A DNA stretch of 64,000 bases from NCBI GenBank assembly GCA_021783995.1, contig JAJXTH010000002.1, positions 34,966-98,965 on the forward strand, written 5' to 3'. Origin of the DNA: Pseudomonadota bacterium (GTDB taxonomy: Bacteria > Pseudomonadota > Gammaproteobacteria > Burkholderiales > Gallionellaceae). This document shows positions 44,205-53,842 of this stretch, piece after piece. The notes under the pieces were generated by a model, which made no database searches, was not told where the DNA came from, and saw nothing but the letters and a program-made list of their open reading frames with translations. How positions within the stretch are numbered: position 1 is the stretch's first letter; the number at the start of each line of letters is the position of its first letter. A program made the translations under genes and the position numbers.

Positions 44205-47200
44205 ATGCTCAAATCACTTCCAGTTCGTCTGCTCTGGCACAGCCTGAACTGGCTGACGCGCGCAGCGATCGTGACGGCTGCATCGGTCGCCTTGCTGTGC
44301 GCGGTCATCGTGATATCGCTGCGTTACTGGCTGCTGCCGAACATAGAACAGTTCCACACCCAGATCGCCGCCTCGATTTCAGCGGCGATGGGAAATCCTG
44401 TAACCATAGGAAAAATCAGAGGAGAATGGGACGGGCTGCATCCACGCCTTGACTTCACCGATGTGCGCATCCTGGACAACCGGGGGCAGCCTGCGCTGCT
44501 ATTGCCGCACATCGACGCCAGCGTGTCCTGGCTATCCCTGGCGACAGCCCAGTTGCGGCTTGCAAACCTGGAAATCGACCAGCCGGAACTGCTGATAAAA
44601 CGCGATGCACAAGGCCAGATATTTGTCGGCAGCATCGCCGTCAAGTCCGGCAACGACAATCAGGACCTGTCAGACTGGGTGCTGCATCAGCCGCACATAC
44701 TGGTGCGCAATGCGATCATCGTCTGGCAGGACGAAGAGCGCGGCGCGCCTCCCCTGGTGCTGACCCAGGTCAACCTCCTGATTGCCAATCTTTTCAGCCA
44801 TCATCGCTTCTCACTGCGAGCCCTGCCGCCTCTGGCCATATCCGCGCCGCTGGATGTCAGGGGGGATTTCCACGGCAGGAAATTCGACGAGCCGCGACAA
44901 TGGCGCGGGCAGCTGTTCCTGGAGGCAGACCGTACCGACCTTCTGGCATGGAAACCGTGGATCAGGCTTCCCAGGGAGATCAGCCAGGGACGCGGCGCAT
45001 TGCGCGCCTGGGTCGGCATAAGGAAAGGCGAACTGGACCGGTTCACGACGGACCTGGCATTGCGCGACTTGTCTACGCAGCTTTCGGACAAGCTGCCCAG
45101 GATGGACGTGCAATATCTGCGCGGGCGGGCAGCATGGTCAAAACTTGCGGACGGATGGCAGATAGACACCAAACGTCTGGCGATGGGACTCAAGAACGGA
45201 ATCAGACTGCAGCCTACCGACTTGCATTTCCGCACAAACCCCGCCAGCAAATCGCAGCCCGCCTCAGGCGAACTCAGCGCCAACGTGCTGCAGCTCGAAA
45301 CCCTGACCAGCCTCGCAGTTTTTCTGCCACTGGATGAAAAACTGCGAGAAAAGCTTGATGCCTATCAGCCGCGCGGCAGGGTATCCGACCTCGACCTGCA
45401 ATGGCAGATATCGGATGAAACGCTGAAGAACTACAGGATCAAGGGGCAGTTCGAAAATCTGGCCTTGCAGCAGGTTGGCAAACTGCCCGGATTTTCGAAC
45501 CTGACCGCCTCCATAGACGGCAGCGATGCAAGCGGCAATCTGACCGTCAATGCGCGCAACATGGGTGTCGATGCGCCCGGCATCCTGCGCGAACCGCTGC
45601 AGTTTGCAACGCTGACCGGACAGGCAAGCTGGAAGCGCGAAAAGGGTGAGATGAACATCAGCGTGGCTAACGTTTCGGCAGTCAACGACGATCTGGCAGG
45701 CAATGCATATGGCAGCTACAGCACCAAAGCCGGCACACGCGGCATGATCGACCTGACCGTCAATCTCACGCGCGGCGACATCAGGCGTGCCGCGCGCTAT
45801 ACACCTCTCGCAGCCCTCCACCAGAAGGAGAGCGACTGGCTCAACGACGCACTGCTTTCCGGGCACACCGAGGACTTCCATCTGCGCCTGAAGGGCAATC
45901 TGAGCGAATTTCCTCTGATCGGAAAGCACAACGCAACGCTTGAAATCACCGCGCATGCCGAGGATGCATCGATGCAGTTCGCCAAAAACTGGCCAAAAAT
46001 CGAAAACCTTGCAGGCTCCTTCCTGATACATGACAACAAGCTGGAACTGCATGCGCCGGCCGCAACCATGCTTGGTGTGCACATACACGATCTTTCCGTC
46101 GTCCTGCCCGACATGCTGCATCCCGACGTCCCGCTGGAGATACAGGGCCGTGCGGACGCTCCAAACAGCACCTTCCTGCAGTTCGTGCAGCAAAGTCCGG
46201 TACGCGGCTACATCGACGGCTTCACCGACGGCATCAGGGCGAGCGGCGACGGCAAGCTCGAACTGTCCGTAAAGATCCCGCTGTCCCTGGGCAAGCCCCC
46301 TGTAGTATCGGGCTTGTTCAACATACAGAACAGCGATATAGACCCGGGGCACGGCGCGCCGTTGCTGCGCAGTACGCGAGGTGAACTGTCCTTCACGCAG
46401 TCCCAAATCAAGGCCGACAATGTGACTTCGATCATCCTGGGGGGCCCTGCTCGTTTGAATGCGCAGACCGCAGAAGGCGCATTGCGCGCAAGCCTGCAGG
46501 GCAGAGTCAATCTCGACGCATTGCGCGAATCCGAAAGGACCCCGCTCATGAAACGCCTGCACGGCAGCGCAGCATGGGATGCAAGCATTTCTGTCGCAAA
46601 GAAAATCGTCAATCTGACGCTGAACTCGAATCTGGAAGGTATCAGCTCCAGCCTGCCCGAACCGCTAGCAAAACACGCGAATGAAAGCTGGCCACTTCAC
46701 ATCGACAGAAAAAACACCGGCGCCGGGCAATACACGATCACCGCGAGACTTGCCAAGCTTTTCAACGCAAAGCTGATCAGCGAGGAAGTCGATGGCGAAA
46801 GCATCATCAGGCGCGGCACCATCAATTTTGGCAACGACGCAACCCAGGAATCCGCAGAAGGGACCGAAGGCATACTGCTGCAGGGCAACATACCCATCCT
46901 TTCCCTGCAGGGCTGGGACGATCTTGGAGCGGGTTCCGGGCCGTCCCTGCCTGTCGCAGGAGCAAACCTGCACATAGACAAACTCAAAGGATTTGGCCTC
47001 AACGTCGATGACCTGGAGATCAGTGCAAAAAAACGTGGGGACAACCTGTTGGCACAGCTTTCCGGGGAACAGGCGAACGGGAATGTCACCTGGCAGCCCG
47101 CGGGCTACGGAGGAAAGGGCAAGCTGATCGCACATCTGCAGAACCTCTATCTTGCAGGCGAAAAATCCGGCTCACCCAAGGCCGAAGCCAAACCCGAAAC

Positions 47201-48056
47201 CAAATCCGTTGCCCCCCGCCAGCTTCCCGCGATGGAGGTGTCAATCGATGACCTCTTGTACAAGGGAAAGGACATAGGCCGCTTCGATCTGTACGGATTC
47301 CCCGAAGGCCAGGATTGGCGACTTAGGCGCCTGCGCATAACCAATCCCGATGGCAACGTCACAGGAGATGGCTACTGGCGCAACACGCAGACCCAGGTCA
47401 GCCTGCTGGTGGACATTTTGAATGCAGGCAGGATACTTGCACGCTCAGGTTACCCCAACACGGTGAAGAATGGCAGCGGCAAACTCGTTGCCACGCTGAA
47501 CTGGGAAGGGCAACCGGACGACTTCAATTACGCCACCCTGGATGGCACACTGAAGCTCGACACCGGGAAGGGGCAATTCCTGAAGATGGACCCGGGATTC
47601 GGCAAGCTGCTGGGCATATTGAGCCTGCAGGAACTGCCCAAGCGCATCGCGCTGGACTTCACCGACGTGTTCAGCTCGGGCTTCGAGTTCGACAGCATCG
47701 ACGGTAATGCCACGATCAGGCACGGCGTGATGCAGACGGATGACCTGCACATCGACGGCTCCTCGGCGAAGGTGATAATGAAGGGCTCGGTCAATCTGAG
47801 CAATGAAACGCAGGATCTGCACATCGCCATCCTGCCTACGCTGGGCTCCAGCATCTCCACGCTGAGCGCTTTCGCTGCCGGCCCCGTGGTCGGCATAGGC
47901 GCCTTCATCGTCAGCAAAGTTCTGGGCAATCCCCTCGATAAGTTGATGTCTTTTGAATACAATGTGAGCGGTACCTGGGCGAACCCCAGCGTCGTCAAGG
48001 TTGGCGAGAAGCCAGTCAAGGTGCTGGAAGCGCCAGCCGGTGCACCGAAAAAATAA
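44205..48056 (+). CDS. yhdP: YhdP family AsmA-like envelope protein
   Basis: A very large protein, 1284 residues from ATG 44205 (a longer frame from 43869 lies inside glnE). One N-terminal membrane helix (about 18-41) anchors a long periplasmic repeat-beta-groove chain of DUF3971/AsmA type. In E. coli YhdP, TamB and YdbH share transport of phospholipids to the outer membrane. Conserved C-terminal region: GSGKLVATLNWEGQPDDF, KGQFLKMDPGFGKLLGILSL, LPKRIALDFTDVFSSGFEFD and AFAAGPVVGIGAFIVSKVLG. The yhdP-nit-tldD order is conserved in many gamma- and betaproteobacteria. Confidence 0.92.
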   Translation: MLKSLPVRLLWHSLNWLTRAAIVTAASVALLCAVIVISLRYWLLPNIEQFHTQIAASISAAMGNPVTIGKIRGEWDGLHPRLDFTDVRILDNRGQPALLLPHIDASVSWLSLATAQLRLANLEIDQPELLIKRDAQGQIFVGSIAVKSGNDNQDLSDWVLHQPHILVRNAIIVWQDEERGAPPLVLTQVNLLIANLFSHHRFSLRALPPLAISAPLDVRGDFHGRKFDEPRQWRGQLFLEADRTDLLAWKPWIRLPREISQGRGALRAWVGIRKGELDRFTTDLALRDLSTQLSDKLPRMDVQYLRGRAAWSKLADGWQIDTKRLAMGLKNGIRLQPTDLHFRTNPASKSQPASGELSANVLQLETLTSLAVFLPLDEKLREKLDAYQPRGRVSDLDLQWQISDETLKNYRIKGQFENLALQQVGKLPGFSNLTASIDGSDASGNLTVNARNMGVDAPGILREPLQFATLTGQASWKREKGEMNISVANVSAVNDDLAGNAYGSYSTKAGTRGMIDLTVNLTRGDIRRAARYTPLAALHQKESDWLNDALLSGHTEDFHLRLKGNLSEFPLIGKHNATLEITAHAEDASMQFAKNWPKIENLAGSFLIHDNKLELHAPAATMLGVHIHDLSVVLPDMLHPDVPLEIQGRADAPNSTFLQFVQQSPVRGYIDGFTDGIRASGDGKLELSVKIPLSLGKPPVVSGLFNIQNSDIDPGHGAPLLRSTRGELSFTQSQIKADNVTSIILGGPARLNAQTAEGALRASLQGRVNLDALRESERTPLMKRLHGSAAWDASISVAKKIVNLTLNSNLEGISSSLPEPLAKHANESWPLHIDRKNTGAGQYTITARLAKLFNAKLISEEVDGESIIRRGTINFGNDATQESAEGTEGILLQGNIPILSLQGWDDLGAGSGPSLPVAGANLHIDKLKGFGLNVDDLEISAKKRGDNLLAQLSGEQANGNVTWQPAGYGGKGKLIAHLQNLYLAGEKSGSPKAEAKPETKSVAPRQLPAMEVSIDDLLYKGKDIGRFDLYGFPEGQDWRLRRLRITNPDGNVTGDGYWRNTQTQVSLLVDILNAGRILARSGYPNTVKNGSGKLVATLNWEGQPDDFNYATLDGTLKLDTGKGQFLKMDPGFGKLLGILSLQELPKRIALDFTDVFSSGFEFDSIDGNATIRHGVMQTDDLHIDGSSAKVIMKGSVNLSNETQDLHIAILPTLGSSISTLSAFAAGPVVGIGAFIVSKVLGNPLDKLMSFEYNVSGTWANPSVVKVGEKPVKVLEAPAGAPKK

Positions 48057-48070
48057 CACAGGATTACGTC

Positions 48071-48913
48071 ATGCCAGAAACAGCACAGAGCAATACCTTC
48101 AAGGTCGCCGCGATACAGATGGCCTCGGGCCCCATCGTGTCGGGCAACCTGAAGGAAGCAGAACGCCTGATCGCCAATGCAGCAGAACAGGGCGCAAAGC
48201 TTGTGGTGCTGCCGGAGTTTTTCGCGATCATGGGCATGAACGAGGAAGACAAGCTCAAGGTGAAGGAACAGGAAGGCACAGGCCCCATACAGGAATTTCT
48301 GAGCCAAGCCGCACGCCGGCACGGAATATGGCTGGTGGGCGGTTCCATTCCGATTGCGGCGAGCGTGCCCGGCAAGGTGAAGAACAGCTGCCTGGTGTTT
48401 GACGACAAGGGGTTGCAGGTCGCGCGCTACGACAAGATACATCTTTTCAGCCTCGCGCTTGGCAACGAAAGCTACGACGAGGCGAAGACCATACAGCCCG
48501 GCAACAAAGTGGTGGTTGTAGACAGCCCGTTCGGCCGCATCGGTCTTGCGATCTGCTACGATCTGCGCTTCCCTGAATTGTTTCGCGCGATGAAGAACGT
48601 GGACATCATCGTGCTGCCCTCCGCATTCACCGAGACCACGGGCAAGATGCACTGGGAAGTGCTTGTCAGGGCGCGCGCGGTGGAGAACCTCGCCTATGTG
48701 ATCGCATCGGCCCAGGGCGGCTATCATGTCAACGGACGAGAGACGCATGGCAACAGCATGATCATCGGCCCCTGGGGACGCGTGCTGGACAGGCTGCCGC
48801 GCGGCTCAGGCGTTGTGATCGCCGAAGTCAACCCGAGCTATCAGGCGAGCCTCAGAGCCGGCCTTCCGGCGCTCGAACACCGCGCGCTATACAGCTGCGA
48901 AGACAGCCGCTGA
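48071..48913 (+). CDS. Carbon-nitrogen hydrolase, Nit1/Nit2-like (deaminated glutathione amidase type)
   Basis: Nitrilase-superfamily amidase of 280 residues. The Glu-Lys-Cys triad is visible: Glu in LVVLPEFFAIMG, Lys in ARYDKIHLF, Cys in GLAICYDLRFPELF. It resembles the Nit family that repairs deaminated glutathione or hydrolyses omega-amides, based on the DKIHLFSLALG and ETTGKMHWEVLVRARAVENL segments. It begins 14 bp after yhdP and precedes tldD, matching the conserved cluster. Substrate assignment is by family and uncertain. Confidence 0.88.
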   Translation: MPETAQSNTFKVAAIQMASGPIVSGNLKEAERLIANAAEQGAKLVVLPEFFAIMGMNEEDKLKVKEQEGTGPIQEFLSQAARRHGIWLVGGSIPIAASVPGKVKNSCLVFDDKGLQVARYDKIHLFSLALGNESYDEAKTIQPGNKVVVVDSPFGRIGLAICYDLRFPELFRAMKNVDIIVLPSAFTETTGKMHWEVLVRARAVENLAYVIASAQGGYHVNGRETHGNSMIIGPWGRVLDRLPRGSGVVIAEVNPSYQASLRAGLPALEHRALYSCEDSR

Positions 48914-48989
48914 ACGGAACTTGCAGCCCGCATCCACAACTAACCGATCTCAAATTCGCTACAGCAAACGACCAATCACGCACTCGACC

Positions 48990-50435
48990 ATGACATCATC
49001 AGATCCCCTGTTTGCCACTGCAGAAAAGATATTGCTCGCGCCGCATCTGATCGAGACGCGCCAGATCGAGCAGGTATTCAACAGCATGCTCACACATCGC
49101 CTGGACTACGCAGACCTTTATTTCCAGTACAGCCGCACTGAGAGCTGGTCCCTGGAAGAAGGCATCGTCAAATCCGGCAGCTTCAACATCGATCAGGGAG
49201 TGGGCGTCAGAGCGGTGAGCGGAGAAAAGACCGCATTCGCCTATTCGGACGACATCAGCCTGACCGCGCTGCAGGGCGCAGCAAAGGCTACGCGCGCGAT
49301 CGCAAACGCGGGCGGAGAGCAGCGCGTGCCGCTTCTGCACCCCGGCTCGAGGCGCGACCTCTACCTGCCGGAGGATCCGATTGCAAGCCTCAACGATGCG
49401 AAAAAGGTAGCGATGCTGGAACGCCTCGAGAGCTATGCGCGTTCGCTCGATAGACGCGTGGTTCAGGTGATCGCAGGCCTTGCCGGGGAATACGAGGCGG
49501 TATTGGTTGCTCGCAGCGATGGCCTGATGAATGCCGACATCCGCCCGCTGGTGCGCCTGTCGCTCACGGTGATCATTGAGAGCAACGGCCGCCGCGAACA
49601 GGGATCCGCGGGCGGCGGCGGACGTTTCGACTACGGCTACTTCGACGATGCGATGCTCAAACGCTATGCCGAACAGGCGGTGCATCAGGCGGTGGTCAAC
49701 CTGGATGCAAAGCCCGCGCCCGCAGGCAACATGACCGTGGTGCTTGGCAACGGCTGGCCTGGCATCCTGCTTCACGAGGCGATCGGCCACGGCCTGGAAG
49801 GCGATTTCAACCGCAAGGGCAGTTCGGCGTTTTCTGGCCGAGTGGGCGAACGCGTCGCATCTGATGGCGTGACCGTGGTCGATGACGGCACGCTTCTAAA
49901 GCGTCGCGGCTCCATGCAGATGGACGACGAGGGCAATTCCACACAGTGCACCACCCTGATCGAAAACGGGATACTGAGGGGCTATCTGCAGGACAGCCTG
50001 AATGCGCGGCTGATGGGTGTCCCGATCACCGGCAATGCGCGCCGCGAATCCTACGCGCATATCCCTCTCCCGCGCATGACCAACACCTACATGCTGAATG
50101 GTGACAAGGACCCCGCCGAGATCATCGCATCGGTCAAGCACGGCCTGTATGCGGTAAATTTCGCCGGAGGCCAGGTCGACATCACCAGCGGCAAGTTCGT
50201 CTTCACCACCGCCGAAGCCTACATGATAGAGGACGGCAAGGTCACCCATCCCGTGAAGGGCGCGACGCTGATCGGAAACGGCCCGGATGTGCTCACGCGC
50301 ATATCGATGATAGGCAATGACATGGCGCTCGATCCGGGTGTCGGCACCTGCGGCAAGGAAGGACAGAGCGTGCCCGTCGGCGTCGGCCAACCCACAGTCA
50401 GGATAGACGGCCTGACCGTGGGCGGCACGGTCTGA
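48990..50435 (+). CDS. tldD: Metalloprotease TldD
   Basis: Zinc protease that, with TldE/PmbA, degrades unfolded peptides and matures some antibiotic peptides. From ATG 48990 (MTSSDPLFATAEKILL) it has 481 residues; a longer frame from 48921 lacks similarity. The zinc motif HEAIGHGLEGD sits in GWPGILLHEAIGHGLEG, followed by RKGSSAFSGRVGE. C-terminal TTAEAYMIEDGKVTHPVKGA and GTCGKEGQSVPVGVGQPTVR are typical TldD. The partner gene tldE is not in this window. Confidence 0.95.
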   Translation: MTSSDPLFATAEKILLAPHLIETRQIEQVFNSMLTHRLDYADLYFQYSRTESWSLEEGIVKSGSFNIDQGVGVRAVSGEKTAFAYSDDISLTALQGAAKATRAIANAGGEQRVPLLHPGSRRDLYLPEDPIASLNDAKKVAMLERLESYARSLDRRVVQVIAGLAGEYEAVLVARSDGLMNADIRPLVRLSLTVIIESNGRREQGSAGGGGRFDYGYFDDAMLKRYAEQAVHQAVVNLDAKPAPAGNMTVVLGNGWPGILLHEAIGHGLEGDFNRKGSSAFSGRVGERVASDGVTVVDDGTLLKRRGSMQMDDEGNSTQCTTLIENGILRGYLQDSLNARLMGVPITGNARRESYAHIPLPRMTNTYMLNGDKDPAEIIASVKHGLYAVNFAGGQVDITSGKFVFTTAEAYMIEDGKVTHPVKGATLIGNGPDVLTRISMIGNDMALDPGVGTCGKEGQSVPVGVGQPTVRIDGLTVGGTV

Positions 50436-50473
50436 TATATTTTGAATCTGAATTTGAAGAGCGGAGCTTGATT

Positions 50474-51793
50474 ATGATTTCACCTGTCGCACTGAGAGAC
50501 ATTCCAAAAACCAACATCTTCCGCAAAGGCGATGTCTTCGTGCTGTTCGGGGAACTGTTCGGGCGCGGCTATGCCAACGGCCTCGTCAACGATGCGAAAA
50601 AGGCGGGCATGACCATCATCGGCATCACGGTCGGACGCCGCGACGAGAACAATTCATTGCGCAAACTTACCGACGAGGAACTTGCCGCCGCAGAAGCCAA
50701 TCTGGGCGGGCGCATCATCAACGTGCCGCTGATGGCGGGGTTCGACCTGGATGCGCCGGAAGGCACACCCACCCCCACTGACATGCTGGCCGACATGACG
50801 CTCAAGAGCTGGCAGGAAGACCGCCTCGACTGGGCACACATCGAAAGATGCCGCGAAGCCGGCGTCAGGCGCTTCGCAGATTCCGTGGCAGAAGTGATGG
50901 AGAAGCTGGACGGCATGATACCTGACGACAGCAACGTGTTTTTTGCGCACACCATGGCGGGCGGCATCCCAAAGGTCAAAGTCTTCCTTGCCATCGCCAA
51001 CCGCATCTACAAGGGGCGCGGCGAGCGTTTCATGTCCTCCCGCGCGCTCCTGGACAGCGACCTTGGCAAGCTGATCCTGATGAATTTCGACGAAGTCACG
51101 GCCAACACTTTCCAGCACCTGATAGACGGCAGCGCTGCAATCCGCAGCCGCATCGAGAAGGCAGGGTGCCAGGTTCGCTATTCGGCCTATGGCTACCACG
51201 GAACAGAGATCCTGATCGACGGTGCATACCAGTGGCAGACCTACACCAACTACACGCAAGGATATGCCAAGATGCGCCTCGAGGATATTGCAAGATCGGC
51301 ATGGGAAAAAGGCGTTAAAGCGACCGTCTACAACTGCCCCGAGATACGCACTAACTCTTCCGACATCTTCGTGGGCGTCGAGCTCTCGCTGTTCCCTCTG
51401 CTCAAGGCGCTGCAAAAGGAAGGCGATGGCGTATGGGCGAATGAACAGTGGAAAGCCTGCCAGGCGCTTCTGCAGGAAGGCGTATCCTTGGTGAGCCTGC
51501 TGAAAAAGATAGAGGACTACAATGTGAGCGACGTGATGAAGAAGTTCCGCGACTTTGCCGCATGGCCGATGGACAATTCTGCCGAACTCGCCGATGTGAT
51601 GATAGGCACGTCCGAAGAGATCACACACATGCACGTCAACAGAAACGAGCTGGTAGCGGGTCACCTGAGTTCGCTGGTTCTGGATGGGACAGGGCCGCTG
51701 ATGTTCCACGAGAGCTCCAATCCTTCTGGCCCCGTGCTCTGGCTCAACCACGACATCATCGCAAAACAGCTGAATCTGATGCATAGCTCGTGA
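50474..51793 (+). CDS. Uncharacterised Rossmann-like protein, possibly FabMG-type enoyl reductase family
   Basis: 439 residues from ATG 50474, with GAGCGGAG as ribosome site. The N-terminal GDVFVLFGELFGRGYANGLV followed by NDAKKAGMTIIGITVGRRDE looks like a nucleotide-binding beta-alpha-beta with Gly-rich turn, as in short-chain dehydrogenases. The rest (FFAHTMAGGIPKVKVFLAIA, YSAYGYHGTEILIDGAYQWQ, VYNCPEIRTNSSDIFVGVEL) is strongly patterned and clearly a real, conserved cytosolic protein. I recall a family annotated as FabMG enoyl-ACP reductase with this look, but cannot confirm it. No fatty-acid gene is adjacent; it is coupled to a secreted nuclease (stop/start overlap). Confidence 0.5.
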   Translation: MISPVALRDIPKTNIFRKGDVFVLFGELFGRGYANGLVNDAKKAGMTIIGITVGRRDENNSLRKLTDEELAAAEANLGGRIINVPLMAGFDLDAPEGTPTPTDMLADMTLKSWQEDRLDWAHIERCREAGVRRFADSVAEVMEKLDGMIPDDSNVFFAHTMAGGIPKVKVFLAIANRIYKGRGERFMSSRALLDSDLGKLILMNFDEVTANTFQHLIDGSAAIRSRIEKAGCQVRYSAYGYHGTEILIDGAYQWQTYTNYTQGYAKMRLEDIARSAWEKGVKATVYNCPEIRTNSSDIFVGVELSLFPLLKALQKEGDGVWANEQWKACQALLQEGVSLVSLLKKIEDYNVSDVMKKFRDFAAWPMDNSAELADVMIGTSEEITHMHVNRNELVAGHLSSLVLDGTGPLMFHESSNPSGPVLWLNHDIIAKQLNLMHSS

Positions 51794-52515
51794 TGCTTCC
51801 GATCAGGCTCTTCGCGCTTTTAGCGCTGCTACTGTGCGGCACGGCATGGGCCGGCGAATTCGACTCATGCAAAAACGAATTCGCCCACGGCATCCCGCCT
51901 CTCGTCCCTCATGAAGAAACGCTGGAGCCGCGCGCGCTGTGTTTTGACGAGTTCGCCGTGCTGCATTCGGGGATAAGCCACACGCCGGTCTATGTCGCGG
52001 AGAGATTGAACAGCCGGCTTCTGCTCGATGCCAGATACAATCACAGGACGAACAGATTCTTCGCGGACGCGAGGCTGCCGAGATCCGAGCGCGCTGAGCT
52101 TTACGACTATCGCGGCTCAGGATTCGACCGCGGCCACATGGCGCCTGCGGGCGACATGGCGACTGAGGAAGCGATGGCGCAAAGCTTTTCACTGGCGAAC
52201 ATGGTGCCACAGACTCCCGTCAACAACCGCAGAGCCTGGGCCAGCATAGAGAAGGCGACAAGGCACTACGCGATGCGCGCGGCAGGCGACGTGTATGTGA
52301 TCACAGGCCCCGTCTTCGACACTGCACCTCCGACGATAGGTATCGACCACGTGTGGGTTCCGCAGCATCTGTTCAAGCTGGTCTACGATCCAACCACCCA
52401 TCGCGCCTGGGCGCACTGGCTGGACAACACCGATGGAGCGCGCGTCGGCAAGCCGATCAGTTATGATGAGCTTGTGAAACGCACCGGGATCGATTTCCTG
52501 CCTGACAGATCCTAA
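51793..52515 (+). CDS. Secreted DNA/RNA non-specific endonuclease
   Basis: 240 residues with a signal peptide (MLPIRLFALLALLLCGTAWA). The beta-beta-alpha-metal nuclease motif FDRGHMAPAGDM carries the DRGH catalytic His; later NMVPQTPVNNRRAWASIE supplies the conserved Asn, and YVITGPVFDT is also conserved in the Serratia nuclease/EndoG family. It would degrade nucleic acids in the periplasm or outside the cell, for nutrients or matrix turnover. ATG 51793 (or GTG 51790) overlaps the previous stop. It is convergent with the glycine-zipper gene, 3 bp apart. Confidence 0.9.
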   Translation: MLPIRLFALLALLLCGTAWAGEFDSCKNEFAHGIPPLVPHEETLEPRALCFDEFAVLHSGISHTPVYVAERLNSRLLLDARYNHRTNRFFADARLPRSERAELYDYRGSGFDRGHMAPAGDMATEEAMAQSFSLANMVPQTPVNNRRAWASIEKATRHYAMRAAGDVYVITGPVFDTAPPTIGIDHVWVPQHLFKLVYDPTTHRAWAHWLDNTDGARVGKPISYDELVKRTGIDFLPDRS

Positions 52516-52518
52516 AAA

Positions 52519-53097
52519 TCAGCGGGCGACGATGCTGCCGTTGCTCTCCCTGACAGGCGTGCCCACGGAGAAGCCAGGATCCTTGTCGAAATCGAAGGAC
52601 TTCTCATCCCCGTTTTCGAACCTCACCGCAACATGCCATGTCTTGACCGACTTCACCCTCTGCTCGATCTCGTGTCCTGCATAAGCGCCGCCCGCAGCTC
52701 CGGCCAGGGTCGCGATGTCCTTGCCCGTGCCTCCACCCACCTGGTGACCCAACAGCGCGCCCGCCACCCCGCCAGCGATCAATCCCAGTGGACTGCCTTC
52801 CCCTTTCTTCTCGACCACATCCACCGATATCACCTGGCCGCAATCAGCGCATGCGGCAGAACTGGGAGTCTGCGTGTGCTCGGTTTTTGCCTTTGCGAGC
52901 GCCTTGTTGTATTGATCCTTCGCGTCGCGCAAACATTGCATGCGTATGGTGGATGTGGATTCGTCGGCGCAGAGCTTCCTGTCATCGGCATACCGGGTCT
53001 CAGCGGCTTTTTTTGCAGCCATGTATCCGGAATCGGTTTCCGCCGCGAACGCGACATTGAAAAACAGAACGGAAGCAATCAAGAAAACGAGTTTCAT
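52519..53097 (-). CDS. Glycine-zipper 2TM domain exported protein
   Basis: 192 residues with a type I signal peptide (cleavage near FNVAFA). The N-terminal mature part contains cysteines and charged helices (ETRYADDRKLCADES; MQCLRDAKDQYNKALAK). The centre has the glycine-zipper module GLIAGGVAGALLGHQVGGGT and GKDIATLAGAAGGAYAGHEIE, as in SlyB and rickettsial 17-kDa antigens. The C-terminal VAVRFENGDEKSFDFDKDP suggests a small beta domain. Likely associated with the outer membrane; role unknown. Confidence 0.8.
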   Translation of the reverse strand: MKLVFLIASVLFFNVAFAAETDSGYMAAKKAAETRYADDRKLCADESTSTIRMQCLRDAKDQYNKALAKAKTEHTQTPSSAACADCGQVISVDVVEKKGEGSPLGLIAGGVAGALLGHQVGGGTGKDIATLAGAAGGAYAGHEIEQRVKSVKTWHVAVRFENGDEKSFDFDKDPGFSVGTPVRESNGSIVAR

Positions 53098-53210
53098 TTT
53101 TTTCCTCCCTTAATTTCATTGAAAAACAGCTTCAGCTGTGGATGCCATGGTAGAACAAAATTGCCAGGTGTACAAAAACGATTTTGCGAAAATCAAACGA
53201 ACAATGCATC

Positions 53211-53825
53211 TCATGCAACGTGCCCGATATGCTCTCCGATCAGACGAGCGACTTCAGACGCGAATTTGACTGCGAGGTCATGCTTCCCGCCATGCAACAC
53301 ATGAAGCCTGCTATCCGGGAACAGCTTCTGCAGATATTCGCCTGCCGCCACCGGGCTGATCGGATCGGCATCTCCCCACAGCAGCAAGGCTGGTGCCTTG
53401 ATGGACGGAATGCGGTCGGCAAGATCCTCGTCGCAATCGGCAAACCAGGATGGAGCTGCCGGATTGGCCTTCCAGAAAGATTCCCTCCAGTCCTCCGCAT
53501 GAAAGGTGGACATATCGACGCCCCCCGAAGTCACCGCAAGCACGATGTGCGTCAGAAATTCCGGATGCTTCAGCGCTGCCTGAACGGCAATCACGCCGCC
53601 CATGGACTGCGCGATCAGCGCGCACGGCTGATCCATTTCTCTGGTGACCATGCCCATGAGGTCCGAAATGCCGCGCACGCCTAGGTCTCTTGGAACCCCG
53701 TCGAAGCCTGGCCAGGCTAGCAGTATGCGCTTTTCGGGATGGGGAAGCAGGTCGGAAACCGGGCGCCAGAAATTTGGGCTTCCGGCAGCGCCGGGCAGTA
53801 ATATGAGTTTGCTAGGGGCAGTCAT
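53211..53825 (-). CDS. Alpha/beta hydrolase
   Basis: 204 residues, a compact alpha/beta-hydrolase fold. The nucleophile elbow is AQSMGG (Ser), the acid lies in LWGDADPISP (Asp) and the His in HGGKHDLAVK, giving a complete triad. An oxyanion region LPGAAGSPNFWRP is near the N terminus. There is no signal peptide, so it is cytoplasmic; the substrate cannot be inferred. It is 17 bp from the chemoreceptor gene upstream on the same strand, so it may be read through from that sigma-28 promoter. Confidence 0.88.
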   Translation of the reverse strand: MTAPSKLILLPGAAGSPNFWRPVSDLLPHPEKRILLAWPGFDGVPRDLGVRGISDLMGMVTREMDQPCALIAQSMGGVIAVQAALKHPEFLTHIVLAVTSGGVDMSTFHAEDWRESFWKANPAAPSWFADCDEDLADRIPSIKAPALLLWGDADPISPVAAGEYLQKLFPDSRLHVLHGGKHDLAVKFASEVARLIGEHIGHVA

Positions 53826-53842
53826 TCTGGCTCAGCCTAACT

